Shown: positions 36,100 to 45,099, numbered from the stretch's first letter. The stretch: DNA of 64,000 bases from Bacillus timonensis (GCF_004799755.1 NZ_SLUB01000019.1:1-64000); one strand, 5' to 3'. Program-made: numbers and translations. Notes: a model not told the origin generated them from the letters alone.

Positions 36100-36142
36100 T
36101 GTGATTCAGTTCACAACATTGAGAATGGTTCCTAATTATGAT
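36100..36142 (+). promoter_or_regulatory. Fnr-type box and promoter of the ba3 oxidase operon
   Basis: TGTGA-TTCAGT-TCACA (36100-36115) matches the TGTGA-N6-TCACA consensus in every fixed position. A -10 box TATGAT lies at 36137-36142, predicting a start near 36149. The box centre would then be at -41.5, the classic position for activation by Crp/Fnr proteins without a good -35. Oxygen control is inferred. Confidence 0.75.
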
Positions 36143-36175
36143 GTAAGTAAGAAGAACATAAGGAGGTTGAGTTGG

Positions 36176-36325
36176 ATGGGAGCTTCAAAAGTTAACCAAA
36201 ACAAAAAGGCAGACGGGGTATACCAAGGTCGTTTAGTTGGAACTTGGATTTCAGTCGGTGTTGTTGGAGCAGTCATTCTTTTTACGTATATAGTACTATT
36301 CGGCCTATTCATGTCTAGATTCTAG
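36176..36325 (+). CDS. cytochrome ba3 oxidase subunit IIa-like
   Basis: 49 aa: a short basic head (NQNKKADGVYQGRLVG) and one membrane helix (TWISVGVVGAVILFTYIVLFGLF). This is the size and position of the small subunit IIa (CbaD-like) of ba3 oxidases. The ATG is nine bases after AGGAGG. Subunit II follows after 11 bases. Confidence 0.75.
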   Translation: MGASKVNQNKKADGVYQGRLVGTWISVGVVGAVILFTYIVLFGLFMSRF

Positions 36326-36336
36326 GAGGGGTAAAA

Positions 36337-36804
36337 ATGAAAATGCATCTTGATGAAAAAATATGGCTTACAATCAGTTTCGGTATGATCATGGCATTCA
36401 TGCTTGTCACTGGCTATCAAACCTTTGCATTAGAAATGGGACCGCCAAGTCATATGGAAACAATCGATCCTCAGAAAGTTGACGAAACAGCACCATTTGA
36501 CAAACCAGGTGTATATCAAATTGGTGAAAACGAATATGAAGTAGTGATGACATTAGAAGTATTCGCCTTTAATCCAGGAAACATTGAAGTACCAGCAGGT
36601 TCAAAGGTTCACTTTACAATGACATCTAAAGATGTTGTACACGGATTCGAAGTCGCAGGTACAAACTTAAATGCAATGGTAATGCCAGGACAAATTCAGA
36701 AAATCACGCAAACGTTTGATGAGCCTGGTGAGTATTTAGTTCTATGTAACGAGTATTGTGGTGCAGGTCACCAATTAATGGCTACTACAATCACAGTGAA
36801 ATAA
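36337..36804 (+). CDS. cbaB: cytochrome ba3 oxidase subunit II
   Basis: 155 aa. One N-terminal membrane helix (about 8-28), then a cupredoxin domain with the CuA ligands: His in VVHGFEVAG and CNEYCGAGHQLM (two Cys, His, Met). It accepts electrons from cytochrome c and passes them to subunit I. The short length with a single helix is typical of ba3 rather than aa3 oxidases. Confidence 0.9.
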   Translation: MKMHLDEKIWLTISFGMIMAFMLVTGYQTFALEMGPPSHMETIDPQKVDETAPFDKPGVYQIGENEYEVVMTLEVFAFNPGNIEVPAGSKVHFTMTSKDVVHGFEVAGTNLNAMVMPGQIQKITQTFDEPGEYLVLCNEYCGAGHQLMATTITVK

Positions 36805-36818
36805 AGGAGGGGAGACCA

Positions 36819-38510
36819 TTGGCAACTATATTAAATAACTCAGATTTAACCTTTAAAGAAAAGGCAAACAAGGTTTTAGGTGTAAATCCACAGGACGCAA
36901 AAATCTCAAAATCGTATTTATCAGTAGCATTTATCGCATTATTATTAGGTGGACTTTTAGGATTAGTACAAGGTTTAAACCGTGCAGGTCTTCTAGAATT
37001 GCCAAGCTGGCTTAACTATTATCAAGTACTAACAGCACACGGTTTATTATTAGTAGTGGTAATGTCTGCATTCTTTACAATCGGTTATTTCTACGCTGGT
37101 CTATCACATGAATTAGGTGGATTACTACCTAAGGTGAGAAAAATGGCATGGGTTGGTTTCTGGACGAAGATCGTTGGTATCGTTCTAGTAGTTATACCAG
37201 TCTTAATGAATAAAGCGTCTGTTATGTATACATTTTATCCACCAATGGCTGCACACCCTGTATTCTATATTGGGTTGGCTCTAGTGGTAATAGGTATATG
37301 GATCTTAGCAGCCGGAGCATTTATGCAAGTAGCAAATTGGAGAAAGAATCATAGAGGTCAACATCTACCAATTCTTTCATTCTTTGCAACAGGTGTATTT
37401 ATTCTATTAGTAGGGGCAACAGCATTTGTCGCAGTTGAAGTATTATTCTTGATTCTACCATGGACACTTGGATGGGTAGACACAATTAACGTAATGGTAT
37501 CTCGGACATTGTTCTGGGCTTTCGGACATACAGCAGTTAACATCTGGTACTTAACAGCCGTATCAGCATGGTATGTAATCGTACCGAAAATCATTGGCGG
37601 AAAACGTTGGAGTGACACACTCACTCGTGTAGTTGTTATCGCATTAGTTATCATGAACATTACGGGTGGATTCCACCATCAAATCATTGACCCAGGAATT
37701 CTGCCAGCAGTTAAATTCCTTCATGTATTTATGAGTTTAGCAATTGGTTTCCCATCATTAATGACAGCATGGGCAATGTTTGCAGTATTTGAACGTACTG
37801 GAAGAGCAAAAGGTGGAAAAGGTGCACTCGGTTGGTTTAAAAAGCTACCATGGGGAGATGTTCGTTTCCTTTCACCATTTATCGCAATGGCTGCCTTTAT
37901 CCCAGCAGGAGCTGGTGGTATTGTTCAAAGTACAAACCAGCTTGACCAAGTCGTTCACAACACAATGTGGGTCGTAGGACACTTCCACTTAACACTAGGT
38001 ATGTCAGTTGTAATGACTTTCTTTGGACTTAGTTACTGGTTAATCCCACATATTTCAGGTCGTGTAATGACAAAAGGAATGAATAAATTAGGTGTTGTTC
38101 AAACCATCATTTGGACAATTGGTATGATTTTAATGTCAGGATCAATGCATACAGTTGGACTACTCGGTTCACCACGTAGAACATCTTTCTCAGACTACTT
38201 TGGCAGTGCGCAAGCTGCGGGCTGGGAGCCATTTATGATGGTTGTTGGTATCGGGGCAACATTATTATTAGTTGCAGTAATCATTCAAGTATATGCAGCA
38301 TTTAACATGATGTTCTTTGCACCTAAAGGGGTAACAGAATTCCCAATCGCCGAAGTAGAAGAAAATGCATCAAAAACTCCACTTTGGACAGAGCGTTGGG
38401 GATTATGGGTAGTACTAATGATCTTAGTCATCGCAATGGCATATGTATTACCATTAACCGACATGATTGTAAACGCACCTCCAGGATCACCACCATTTAA
38501 GACCTGGTAA
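36819..38510 (+). CDS. cbaA: cytochrome ba3 oxidase subunit I
   Basis: 563 aa with about 13 membrane helices. Heme and CuB ligands are visible: QVLTAHGLLLVV (low-spin heme), FWAFGHTAVNIWY with the following Tyr region, GGFHHQIIDP (CuB histidine pair) and WVVGHFHLTLG (heme histidines). The TTG start follows AAAGGAGGGGAG and overlaps no upstream coding; a longer frame begins inside the subunit II gene. It is the proton-pumping catalytic subunit of a high-affinity oxidase. Confidence 0.92.
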   Translation: MATILNNSDLTFKEKANKVLGVNPQDAKISKSYLSVAFIALLLGGLLGLVQGLNRAGLLELPSWLNYYQVLTAHGLLLVVVMSAFFTIGYFYAGLSHELGGLLPKVRKMAWVGFWTKIVGIVLVVIPVLMNKASVMYTFYPPMAAHPVFYIGLALVVIGIWILAAGAFMQVANWRKNHRGQHLPILSFFATGVFILLVGATAFVAVEVLFLILPWTLGWVDTINVMVSRTLFWAFGHTAVNIWYLTAVSAWYVIVPKIIGGKRWSDTLTRVVVIALVIMNITGGFHHQIIDPGILPAVKFLHVFMSLAIGFPSLMTAWAMFAVFERTGRAKGGKGALGWFKKLPWGDVRFLSPFIAMAAFIPAGAGGIVQSTNQLDQVVHNTMWVVGHFHLTLGMSVVMTFFGLSYWLIPHISGRVMTKGMNKLGVVQTIIWTIGMILMSGSMHTVGLLGSPRRTSFSDYFGSAQAAGWEPFMMVVGIGATLLLVAVIIQVYAAFNMMFFAPKGVTEFPIAEVEENASKTPLWTERWGLWVVLMILVIAMAYVLPLTDMIVNAPPGSPPFKTW

Positions 38511-38530
38511 ACCTGAGGTAACACCAAAAT

Positions 38531-38566
38531 AGAAAGAGATAGCGAAAACAACGGCTATCTCTTTCT
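38531..38566 (+). terminator. hairpin between oxidase and SCO genes
   Basis: Thirteen-base-pair stem AGAAAGAGATAGC/GCTATCTCTTTCT with a ten-base loop. There is no T run after it, so it is a partial terminator or stabiliser at most. Confidence 0.55.
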
Positions 38567-38603
38567 ACAATTAAAGGAAAAAAAGAAATAGGATGTGATC
38601 TTC

Positions 38604-39236
38604 GTGATCAAAAAAAATCGGAAGACATTCGCTTGTATTTTCATATTATTATTTGGATGTGTACTATTCTATACGGGAACCGATGGATTTCAGGCATTTA
38701 CTGCAGAAACAGCAAGAGTTAATCAGTTAATAGAGGAAAAACCCACATTTCCAGATGTAACATTTGAAGATAGCGAGGGACGAACATATCCTATTTCTGA
38801 GTTTCAAGATAAATTTGTCTTTATCACATTTTTATATACATCCTGTACGACGGTTTGTCCACAATTGGAATTGAATATGGCACAGGTTTATGAGCAAATC
38901 CCGCAAGAATACCTTGGAAAAGAGATCGTGTTTTTAAGCATAAGCTTTGATCCAACTAGAGATGACCCAGCAACCTTGAGTAAGTATCGAACCTATTTTG
39001 GATCAGACGGAGAAACATGGAGAATGGCAAGGATTTCAGACGAAAACGAATTACAAACCCTTCTTGATGCATTTGGTGTCATTGTCATCCCAGATGGAAG
39101 AGGAAATTTTACACATAACTCAGCTTTTTATTTAGTCGATGGGAGCGGTTCTTTGATTGATGTCATGGATTATCGGGAAATCGATGCAGCAGCTGCCAAA
39201 GTCATTAGCATCTTAGAAACAGAAAAGGGGGAATAA
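38604..39236 (+). CDS. SCO1/SenC copper chaperone
   Basis: 210 aa, GTG start. N-terminal membrane anchor (about 8-28) without a clear lipobox, then a thioredoxin-like domain with the copper ligands CTTVC (in TSCTTVCPQLELNM) and a distal His (NFTHNSAFYLVDGSG). SCO proteins deliver copper to the CuA site of subunit II. The AGGATG site fits GTG at this position; GTG at 38595 is an alternative. Confidence 0.88.
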   Translation: MIKKNRKTFACIFILLFGCVLFYTGTDGFQAFTAETARVNQLIEEKPTFPDVTFEDSEGRTYPISEFQDKFVFITFLYTSCTTVCPQLELNMAQVYEQIPQEYLGKEIVFLSISFDPTRDDPATLSKYRTYFGSDGETWRMARISDENELQTLLDAFGVIVIPDGRGNFTHNSAFYLVDGSGSLIDVMDYREIDAAAAKVISILETEKGE

Positions 39237-39239
39237 GCT

Positions 39240-39803
39240 ATGAAACAATTTTTGATCGGACTAGGACTATTATTCGTATTAGCTCTTCCCCCGGTTGCTA
39301 ATCTCTTGGAGTCTATCATGATTATCCATATGCATATGCAGATGCCATCAATCGTAATTGCGGGATTTTTTATGGCAAAGCTATTTCAACAAAAGTTCCC
39401 TAGTTTTTTTGAAAAATGGAATCAAGATGGAATACCAGGAATTCTGTTATTCATTGTAATCATGGTGTATTGGACAATACCAAAGACGATGGACGAGACA
39501 TTAAACCTTACAAGCATGGAAGTGTGGAAGTTTTTAAGTCTATCTCTGTTAGCGGGTGTACCGTTACGTGATAGCTGGAAGAAGTTATCTGATCGTGCTA
39601 AAAACATTGTGTTTATCTTTTTCACCGTAAAGTATTTAGGTATGGGTGTATTATATATCAATATAAATAATCAATTATGTAATAATTACCTCGTAATCGA
39701 CCAAATAACTCTGGGCTGGGGATTTATTACAACAGCAATTTGTATTTTAATCTATCTGGTTTATAATAATTTCACTGACCAATCAATATATAAGAATAGT
39801 TAA
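39240..39803 (+). CDS. membrane protein with HMHMQM motif, probable oxidase accessory
   Basis: 187 aa with about five to six membrane helices. The motif H30-M-H32-M-Q-M35 lies at the edge of the second helix; clustered His and Met residues could bind copper. A lone Cys occurs in NNQLCNNYL. I do not recognise the family. It starts three bases after the SCO gene stop and ends the oxidase operon, so a part in oxidase assembly or copper handling is a reasonable inference. Confidence 0.7.
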   Translation: MKQFLIGLGLLFVLALPPVANLLESIMIIHMHMQMPSIVIAGFFMAKLFQQKFPSFFEKWNQDGIPGILLFIVIMVYWTIPKTMDETLNLTSMEVWKFLSLSLLAGVPLRDSWKKLSDRAKNIVFIFFTVKYLGMGVLYININNQLCNNYLVIDQITLGWGFITTAICILIYLVYNNFTDQSIYKNS

Positions 39804-39830
39804 AAGAAGCTGATTGTGTGGCTTCTTTTT
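39802..39830 (+). terminator. terminator of the oxidase operon
   Basis: AAAAGAAGC/GCTTCTTTT with a ten-base loop and a T run. Confidence 0.8.
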
Positions 39831-39866
39831 CGTTGATTGCACCTTTTTTCATTCAAAAGATTACAT

Positions 39867-39895
39867 TTGACATCTCCAAAATTAAGGTTCAGAAT
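39867..39895 (+). promoter_or_regulatory. probable promoter of the trans-sulfuration gene
   Basis: TTGACA with a 17-base spacer and CAGAAT, 32 bases before the start codon. Confidence 0.5.
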
Positions 39896-39926
39896 AATAG
39901 CAATATAGACAAAAAAGAGGGTGGAA

Positions 39927-41072
39927 ATGTTGACAAAACGATTTGAGACAAAATTAATACATAGTGTGAAAAAAGGCAATCTGCCAATTCGAAGTAAGGT
40001 TACACCGATTTATCAAACATCCGCTTTTACCTTTGATAACCTTGAGGATTTAGAAGGGTATTACCAAGGTGAAGGAAATTATTTATATTCACGTACTGGA
40101 AATCCGAATCCTGATGAGTTAGGCCAGATGGTAGCAGCCGTGGAAGGTGCACCAACGGGGATTGCCACATCTTCAGGATTATCTGCAATACTAGCAGGCA
40201 TCCTTACTGTTGTGAAGAGTGGAGACCATATTGTTGCTGCGGACGATGTGTATGGTGGAAGTTTTCACCTCTTACATGAAGAGTTAAAACAGTTTGGAGT
40301 TGAAACCACTTTTGTTTCTTTTGGAGACCTAGAACAAGTCGAAAAAGCAATCCAGCCTAATACTAAAATGCTATACACTGAATCAATCACAAATCCACTT
40401 TTACGAGTAGAAAACCTACCAGCAGTTGTGGAACTTGCAAAACGCAACGATTTAATAACAGTAGTAGACAATACATTCGCCACACCATTCCATTGCAACC
40501 CGTATGAGCTTGGAGTTGAGCTTGTCGTACATAGTGCGACTAAATATATTGGGGGACATAGTGATATAACTGCTGGAGTGGTTGTAGGACGAGAAGATTT
40601 GGTAGAAAAAGCGCGTGCGAAAGTGACGAATCTTGGTGCAAATGTAAGCCCGTTCGAAGCATGGCTAACGACTCGTGGCTTAAAAACATTAGCAGTTCGC
40701 ATGCAAGTACAATCTTCAAATGCTCGTAAGCTTGCGGATGCCTTACGTAACAATCCAAATATTGCGCGTGTGTATTATCCATTTGAGGAGGAAGCAACTG
40801 GTTTTGGAGCAATGGTATCTATAGAACTTGCGAAAACAGTAGATGTAAGTCAGTTCTTCAGGTCAATCGGATGGGTTAAGCTTGTTCCAACTTTAGCTGG
40901 TGTAGAGACGACTGTAACACATCCTCTTAAAACATCGCACCGAGCATTACCGCCAGAAGCACAGGAAGCATTGGGAATTACAAATGAACTTGTGCGAATC
41001 TCTGTTGGAATCGAGCATTCCGAGGACATTATTACCGTTTTTGAACAAGCAATTGAAAAATCTTTAAAATAG
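39927..41072 (+). CDS. cystathionine gamma-lyase/beta-lyase family PLP enzyme
   Basis: 381 aa, Cys/Met metabolism PLP family. The PLP lysine lies in VVHSATKYIGGHSDITAGVV; YLYSRTGNPNPDELGQMVAAVEG and the C-terminal ELVRISVGIEHSEDI are family signatures. The enzyme cleaves cystathionine or related thioethers, or forms them. A segment usual before GFG in the C-terminal domain is shortened (YYPFEEEATGFGAM). Which of MetB, MetC, MccB or MetI it equals cannot be decided. ATG preferred over GTG at 39921. Confidence 0.85.
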   Translation: MLTKRFETKLIHSVKKGNLPIRSKVTPIYQTSAFTFDNLEDLEGYYQGEGNYLYSRTGNPNPDELGQMVAAVEGAPTGIATSSGLSAILAGILTVVKSGDHIVAADDVYGGSFHLLHEELKQFGVETTFVSFGDLEQVEKAIQPNTKMLYTESITNPLLRVENLPAVVELAKRNDLITVVDNTFATPFHCNPYELGVELVVHSATKYIGGHSDITAGVVVGREDLVEKARAKVTNLGANVSPFEAWLTTRGLKTLAVRMQVQSSNARKLADALRNNPNIARVYYPFEEEATGFGAMVSIELAKTVDVSQFFRSIGWVKLVPTLAGVETTVTHPLKTSHRALPPEAQEALGITNELVRISVGIEHSEDIITVFEQAIEKSLK

Positions 41073-41078
41073 GTAACA

Positions 41079-41110
41079 AGAGTATCCATGAAGAATGGGT
41101 ACTCTTTATT
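41079..41110 (+). terminator. hairpin after the PLP gene
   Basis: AAGAGTATCC/GGGTACTCTT with a nine-base loop, then TATTTG. It is followed 20 bases later by a stronger terminator. Confidence 0.55.
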
Positions 41111-41127
41111 TGATTGGTCATAAACAC

Positions 41128-41156
41128 AAAAAGGATGCCTATTCGCATCCTTTTTT
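41128..41156. terminator. bidirectional terminator
   Basis: AAAAGGATGC/GCATCCTTTT with a CTATTC loop and flanking A and T runs, between convergent genes. Confidence 0.88.
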
Positions 41157-41771
41157 CTAAACTAACTTTGTAAGTTCTTCGGTAGTATAATTTCCCTTAA
41201 TACCCGGTTTTTGCTCAAGATAACGTATGATATCCTCGTTTGATTTGTACTCTTTTAGGCCTGTAATAATGGTCTCCAAATATTCCATAGAAGGTTTATT
41301 AAATGGGACTTCATCTGCATTCCAAGGGGCAGTAAACGTAAAAATTGGATAGCCACTGTCATCCCCGAGATATAGGATTCTTCCATACCAAGCTTTCTTG
41401 CGGAAAACCGTCGACCCGGATTCCTTCACCTTCTGTAAATCAATATCAAACTGAAGCCCACTGTTCTCTTGTTGCAGAACATCGAGAAACTGATCTGACG
41501 TAATCAAATACTTTTTACTATAGGTTACAGCTTCATCATTTGGGGTTCCATCAATAAAAGCAACACCCTTTGAATCCCATCTCCCAGCTTCCTTCGCAAA
41601 ATACAACGGGTAAGGAATGGTAAACATACCTTCATCGATCGGAGAAGAAGGGTCCTTACAGCCAACCTCAGTTTCGGTAGAGCCCTTAGGTCTACCGCCT
41701 TTTATGTAACAAAGGAACCGGTCTCTGTTTATATTAGATCCGTAGCTTGCATACCAGATATATTGTTTCAT
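41157..41771 (-). CDS. gamma-glutamylcyclotransferase-like protein
   Basis: 204 aa, cytoplasmic. The N-terminus WYASYGSNINRDRFLCYIKGG carries the YxSYGSN motif of the GGCT/AIG2-like fold. The central part (PYPLYFAKEAGRWDSKGVAFID) is typical of a longer subgroup without defined function. The ATG follows GGTTGGTGAT; TTG directly before it is possible. No operon partner. Confidence 0.65.
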   Translation of the reverse strand: MKQYIWYASYGSNINRDRFLCYIKGGRPKGSTETEVGCKDPSSPIDEGMFTIPYPLYFAKEAGRWDSKGVAFIDGTPNDEAVTYSKKYLITSDQFLDVLQQENSGLQFDIDLQKVKESGSTVFRKKAWYGRILYLGDDSGYPIFTFTAPWNADEVPFNKPSMEYLETIITGLKEYKSNEDIIRYLEQKPGIKGNYTTEELTKLV

Positions 41772-41952
41772 CAACGATCACCAACCTTTATCTAATCATA
41801 TATCATATTAATCATTTAAATAGTACATTACAAATCTATTATGATTTCCCCTTTATTTAGCAATCATTCCTTCGTTCGACCATTTTCTACTCATTTCCCG
41901 AGCAATAATTGTATATAGATGCGAGAATTTGATGGTGTTTGTAGAAAATCAG

Positions 41953-43365
41953 CTACATGGGACCAGAAGAACCGTCCCTCTGGATCCCCAATTTTTTTAG
42001 GCGGTATTGAAGGTTTTGGCGGCTCATCCCCAATGCTTTGGCAGTTTTGGTGATGTTATGGTTGTATTGTTGTAGGGCTTGTTTTAAGTATAGGGTTTCA
42101 ATTTCTTCCATGTATTTGTCTAACGGTTGAATGTCTGTTATTTCTGTGATATTTGGGTTTGCTGTTTTGGCCAGTTCCGGTTTGGAATGTGTCTTTTTTC
42201 GAAAATGCAGGGGGAGGTGATTATAGGAAATGGTATCCTCAAAGGTGATAACATTCAGTGCTCCTTCAATGATATGTTCTAGTTCCCGAACATTTCCCGG
42301 CCAGTCGTATTGCATAAAAACCTGTAATACCCGATCCTCAATCTTCGTCACATTCAATCCAAATAGATGATTATATTTTTCTACAAAGGTGTACGCAAGC
42401 TCACGAATGTCTTCCTTCCGGTTTCGTAGTGGCGGGATAAAAAGGGTTACAACACTTAGTCTGTAATACAAGTCCTTGCGCAGTCGTCCTTCTGAGATGG
42501 CATCAATGGGATCCTCGTTCATCGTTGCGAGGATTCGGATGTCGACTTTTTTATCTTTCGTATCACCAACTCGTCGGACCGTTTTTTCTTGAATAACACG
42601 CAAAAGCTTTGCTTGTAGGGCTGGATTCAATGAGTTGATTTCATCTAAAAGCAAGGTGCCACCATTTGCTTGTTCAAATAAGCCAGGGCGATCAATTGCA
42701 CCAGTGAATGCTCCTTTTTTTGTGCCAAATAGGATGCCTTCGATTAAACTGTCAGGTAAAGCAGCGCAGTTTTGAGAGATGAAGGGAGCAGAAGACCTGT
42801 TGCTTCCATTGTGAATACTTTGGGCAAAAAGCTCTTTCCCAGTTCCAGTATCACCAATGATGAGAACAGAAGAGCTTGTCCGAGTTGCACGCTTGCTAGC
42901 TTCAATGACCTCTGTAAGAGCAGCACTACTTCCTATGATGCTATCAAATGTATAATGTGTATCACTTCGTCGATTCATATTTTCACGAAGGAGTTTCTCT
43001 AGTTTTGTCACATCCCGAGCAATTTCCATCGCCCCAATTCGCTTTCGGTCATCCATAATCGGGATGGTGTTGTTAATTGTGGTAATCTCCTGACCGTGAT
43101 GATTATAATACGTCTGTTTTGCATTTTTTATAGGCTCACCATGTTTAAGTACTTGGAGCAATGTGCTGTCCTCATTTTTATCAAACGAAAATACATCAAC
43201 AAGTTTCTTATCCAAAACATCATGTTGGTTCATTCCTTCAATTTGCGCCATTTTTTGATTGTAGATGATGGTTGTTCCCTCTATATCTACAACATGGATG
43301 CCAACATCAACTTCATGTACTAATTGTTCAGTTGCCTGTCTTTTTAATAGCTCAACTTGTTTCAT
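41953..43365 (-). CDS. rocR: sigma-54-dependent activator, RocR-like
   Basis: 470 aa. N-terminal PAS domain (about 12-125), AAA+ domain (about 150-390) with Walker A GDTGTGKE, the sigma-54 contact loop GAFTGA and TLLLDEIN, and a C-terminal Fis-type helix-turn-helix NITKTAKALGMSRQNLQYRLKKLGI. The ATG follows AAAGGTGG. It is divergent from rocD, whose promoter is of the sigma-54 type with two upstream dyads, so it is very likely the activator of ornithine/arginine use. A longer frame to 43497 would run into those dyads. Confidence 0.9.
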   Translation of the reverse strand: MKQVELLKRQATEQLVHEVDVGIHVVDIEGTTIIYNQKMAQIEGMNQHDVLDKKLVDVFSFDKNEDSTLLQVLKHGEPIKNAKQTYYNHHGQEITTINNTIPIMDDRKRIGAMEIARDVTKLEKLLRENMNRRSDTHYTFDSIIGSSAALTEVIEASKRATRTSSSVLIIGDTGTGKELFAQSIHNGSNRSSAPFISQNCAALPDSLIEGILFGTKKGAFTGAIDRPGLFEQANGGTLLLDEINSLNPALQAKLLRVIQEKTVRRVGDTKDKKVDIRILATMNEDPIDAISEGRLRKDLYYRLSVVTLFIPPLRNRKEDIRELAYTFVEKYNHLFGLNVTKIEDRVLQVFMQYDWPGNVRELEHIIEGALNVITFEDTISYNHLPLHFRKKTHSKPELAKTANPNITEITDIQPLDKYMEEIETLYLKQALQQYNHNITKTAKALGMSRQNLQYRLKKLGIQRDGSSGPM

Positions 43366-43409
43366 GTTATCGCCACCTTTTCTTATATTATAAAAGAAAT
43401 AAATGAAAG

Positions 43410-43489
43410 CGCATATAATTTTTGCGTTTTTACATAGAAAGGAAAAGATTTTTTGCGTAAAAACGAGGCTAACGCAAATAAATTTTGCG
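43410..43489. promoter_or_regulatory. pair of activator binding sites (UAS)
   Basis: Two 17-bp dyads, CGCATATAATTTTTGCG (43410-43426) and CGCAAATAAATTTTGCG (43473-43489), differ at two positions. They are 63 bases apart start to start, and a half-site TTTTTTGCG lies between. They sit about 150-230 bases upstream of the rocD promoter, the usual distance for enhancer sites, and next to the regulator gene, allowing autoregulation. Confidence 0.75.
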
Positions 43490-43609
43490 CATTGCACATT
43501 TTAAAAGAAAATATCTTAAATTCTCTATCAAGTCAGATACTGTTTTTGGTCATGTGAAACCCCAGCAACATGCAGTTTTAAGGCTGACATGGCTAATTCG
43601 TCAAAAAGT

Positions 43610-43626
43610 TTGGCATGATTTTTGCA
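43610..43626 (+). promoter_or_regulatory. sigma-54 (SigL) promoter of rocD
   Basis: TTGGCATGATTTTTGCA has GG (43612-43613) and GC (43624-43625) separated by exactly ten bases, the sigma-54 -24/-12 layout. Confidence 0.9.
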
Positions 43627-43684
43627 TAAGATATATGGCAGGAAGCAATTCTTATGGACTATTGAAAAAATGGAGGATTAATAG

Positions 43685-44887
43685 ATGACTCAAACAAAAG
43701 TGGATTCAAAAGCAATCATTGAACAAACAGAAAAATTTGGCGCAAACAACTATCACCCACTACCAATCGTGATTTCAAAAGCAGAGGGTGTATGGGTGGA
43801 AGATCCTGAAGGTAACAAATACATGGATATGTTAAGTGCCTATTCAGCAGTTAACCAAGGACACCGCCACCCAAAAATTATTCAAGCCTTAAAGGATCAA
43901 GCGGACAGGGTAACATTAACATCCCGTGCTTTTCATAATGACCAGCTCGGTCCTTGGTATGAATTAATTTGTAAATTAACCAATAAAGAAATGGCGCTTC
44001 CGATGAATACGGGAGCAGAAGCTGTTGAAACAGCTATTAAGGCAGCTCGCAGATGGGCATATGATGTAAAAGGTGTGCAAGAAAATCAAGCTGAAATTAT
44101 CGCTTGTATTGGAAACTTTCATGGTCGTACGATGACGGCGGTATCCTTATCATCAGAGGAAGAGTATAAGCGTGGATTTGGTCCGATGCTACCGGGAATT
44201 AAACTGGTTCCATATGGTGACATTGAGGCGCTCAAGAATGCCATCACTGAACATACTGCGGCATTTCTGATTGAGCCGATTCAAGGAGAGGCTGGAATTA
44301 TGATTCCACGAGAAGGTTTTCTCAAGGAAGCGTATGAAGTCTGTAAACAAAATCAGGTTCTTTTTATTGCGGACGAGATTCAAGCTGGACTTTGCCGTTC
44401 CGGTAAAATGTTTGCGTGTGAATGGGATGGAGTAGAACCTGATATGTATATTTTAGGGAAAGCATTAGGTGGTGGTGTGTTCCCGATATCCTGTGTAGTA
44501 GCAAACAAGGAAGTGTTAGGTGTGTTTAATCCGGGTTCACACGGATCTACATTCGGTGGAAATCCAATGGCTTGCGCGGTGTCCATTGCTTCAATGAATG
44601 TATTAGTAGAGGAAAACCTAGCTCAACGTTCACTTGAACTTGGCGACTATTTTCTAGACCGATTAAAAGAGATAAAAAATCCAAAAATTAGAGAGGTGCG
44701 AGGTCGCGGTTTATTTATCGGAGTTGAACTAACAGAAGCGGCTCGGCCTTATTGCGAGGCATTGAAGCAAGAAGGTCTGCTTTGTAAAGAAACGCATGAT
44801 ACGGTCATCCGATTTGCTCCACCTTTAATTGTAACGAAGGACGAGTTAGATTGGGCAATCGAACGAATTGCAAAGGTTCTAGGATAA
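43685..44887 (+). CDS. rocD: ornithine aminotransferase
   Basis: 400 aa, class III PLP aminotransferase. It converts ornithine and 2-oxoglutarate to glutamate semialdehyde and glutamate in arginine breakdown. Signatures: [51 protein letters not shown] and the PLP-lysine segment [19 protein letters not shown]. Full length. Controlled by the sigma-54 promoter and RocR-like activator upstream. Confidence 0.94.
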   Translation: MTQTKVDSKAIIEQTEKFGANNYHPLPIVISKAEGVWVEDPEGNKYMDMLSAYSAVNQGHRHPKIIQALKDQADRVTLTSRAFHNDQLGPWYELICKLTNKEMALPMNTGAEAVETAIKAARRWAYDVKGVQENQAEIIACIGNFHGRTMTAVSLSSEEEYKRGFGPMLPGIKLVPYGDIEALKNAITEHTAAFLIEPIQGEAGIMIPREGFLKEAYEVCKQNQVLFIADEIQAGLCRSGKMFACEWDGVEPDMYILGKALGGGVFPISCVVANKEVLGVFNPGSHGSTFGGNPMACAVSIASMNVLVEENLAQRSLELGDYFLDRLKEIKNPKIREVRGRGLFIGVELTEAARPYCEALKQEGLLCKETHDTVIRFAPPLIVTKDELDWAIERIAKVLG

Positions 44888-44889
44888 TG

Positions 44890-44925
44890 AAAAAGGATCA
44901 AGACATGTTTGTTTTGATCCTTTTT
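44890..44925. terminator. bidirectional terminator
   Basis: AAAAAGGATCAA/TTGATCCTTTTT stem between the convergent rocD and a small minus-strand gene. Confidence 0.88.
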
Positions 44926-44931
44926 GATTTC

Positions 44932-45099
44932 TTAAGGCATTTCATCTTCTTTTACTCGGTTTTTAAAAGCTTCATGTGAGACAATGCCTTCCATTTGTTC
45001 AAATTGTCGACTATGGTCTTTTTCCTCACTTATGCTGTTCTTTGGAAAGTTGCCAGGATGGCCTTTTTCTTTATGATTAAAGCTTTTTCCACGACCCAT
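44932..45099 (-). CDS. small hydrophilic protein, possibly spore-related
   Basis: 55 aa: begins MGRGKSFNHKEKGHPGNFPK and ends FKNRVKEDEMP. Highly charged, no Cys, no membrane helix. ATG is eight bases after AAAGGAG; an ATG two codons earlier is too close to it. The composition and MGRG start recall small Bacillus proteins of the YfhD/YpzG kind, but I cannot name it. It shares the rocD terminator. Confidence 0.65.
   Translation of the reverse strand: MGRGKSFNHKEKGHPGNFPKNSISEEKDHSRQFEQMEGIVSHEAFKNRVKEDEMP

Noticed and set aside
40265-40753. 162-aa open frame on the minus strand
   Set aside because: Antisense to the conserved core of the PLP enzyme and rich in Ser/Thr/Arg, as expected from the opposite strand.
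43404-43417. CcpA cre site beside the RocR dyads
   Set aside because: TGAAAGCGCATATA has two mismatches at informative positions and overlaps the UAS, which explains the sequence better.
43366-43497. Longer N-terminus for the RocR-like protein
   Set aside because: The extension would code through the activator-binding dyads and has no ribosome site; the ATG at 43365 has AAAGGTGG.
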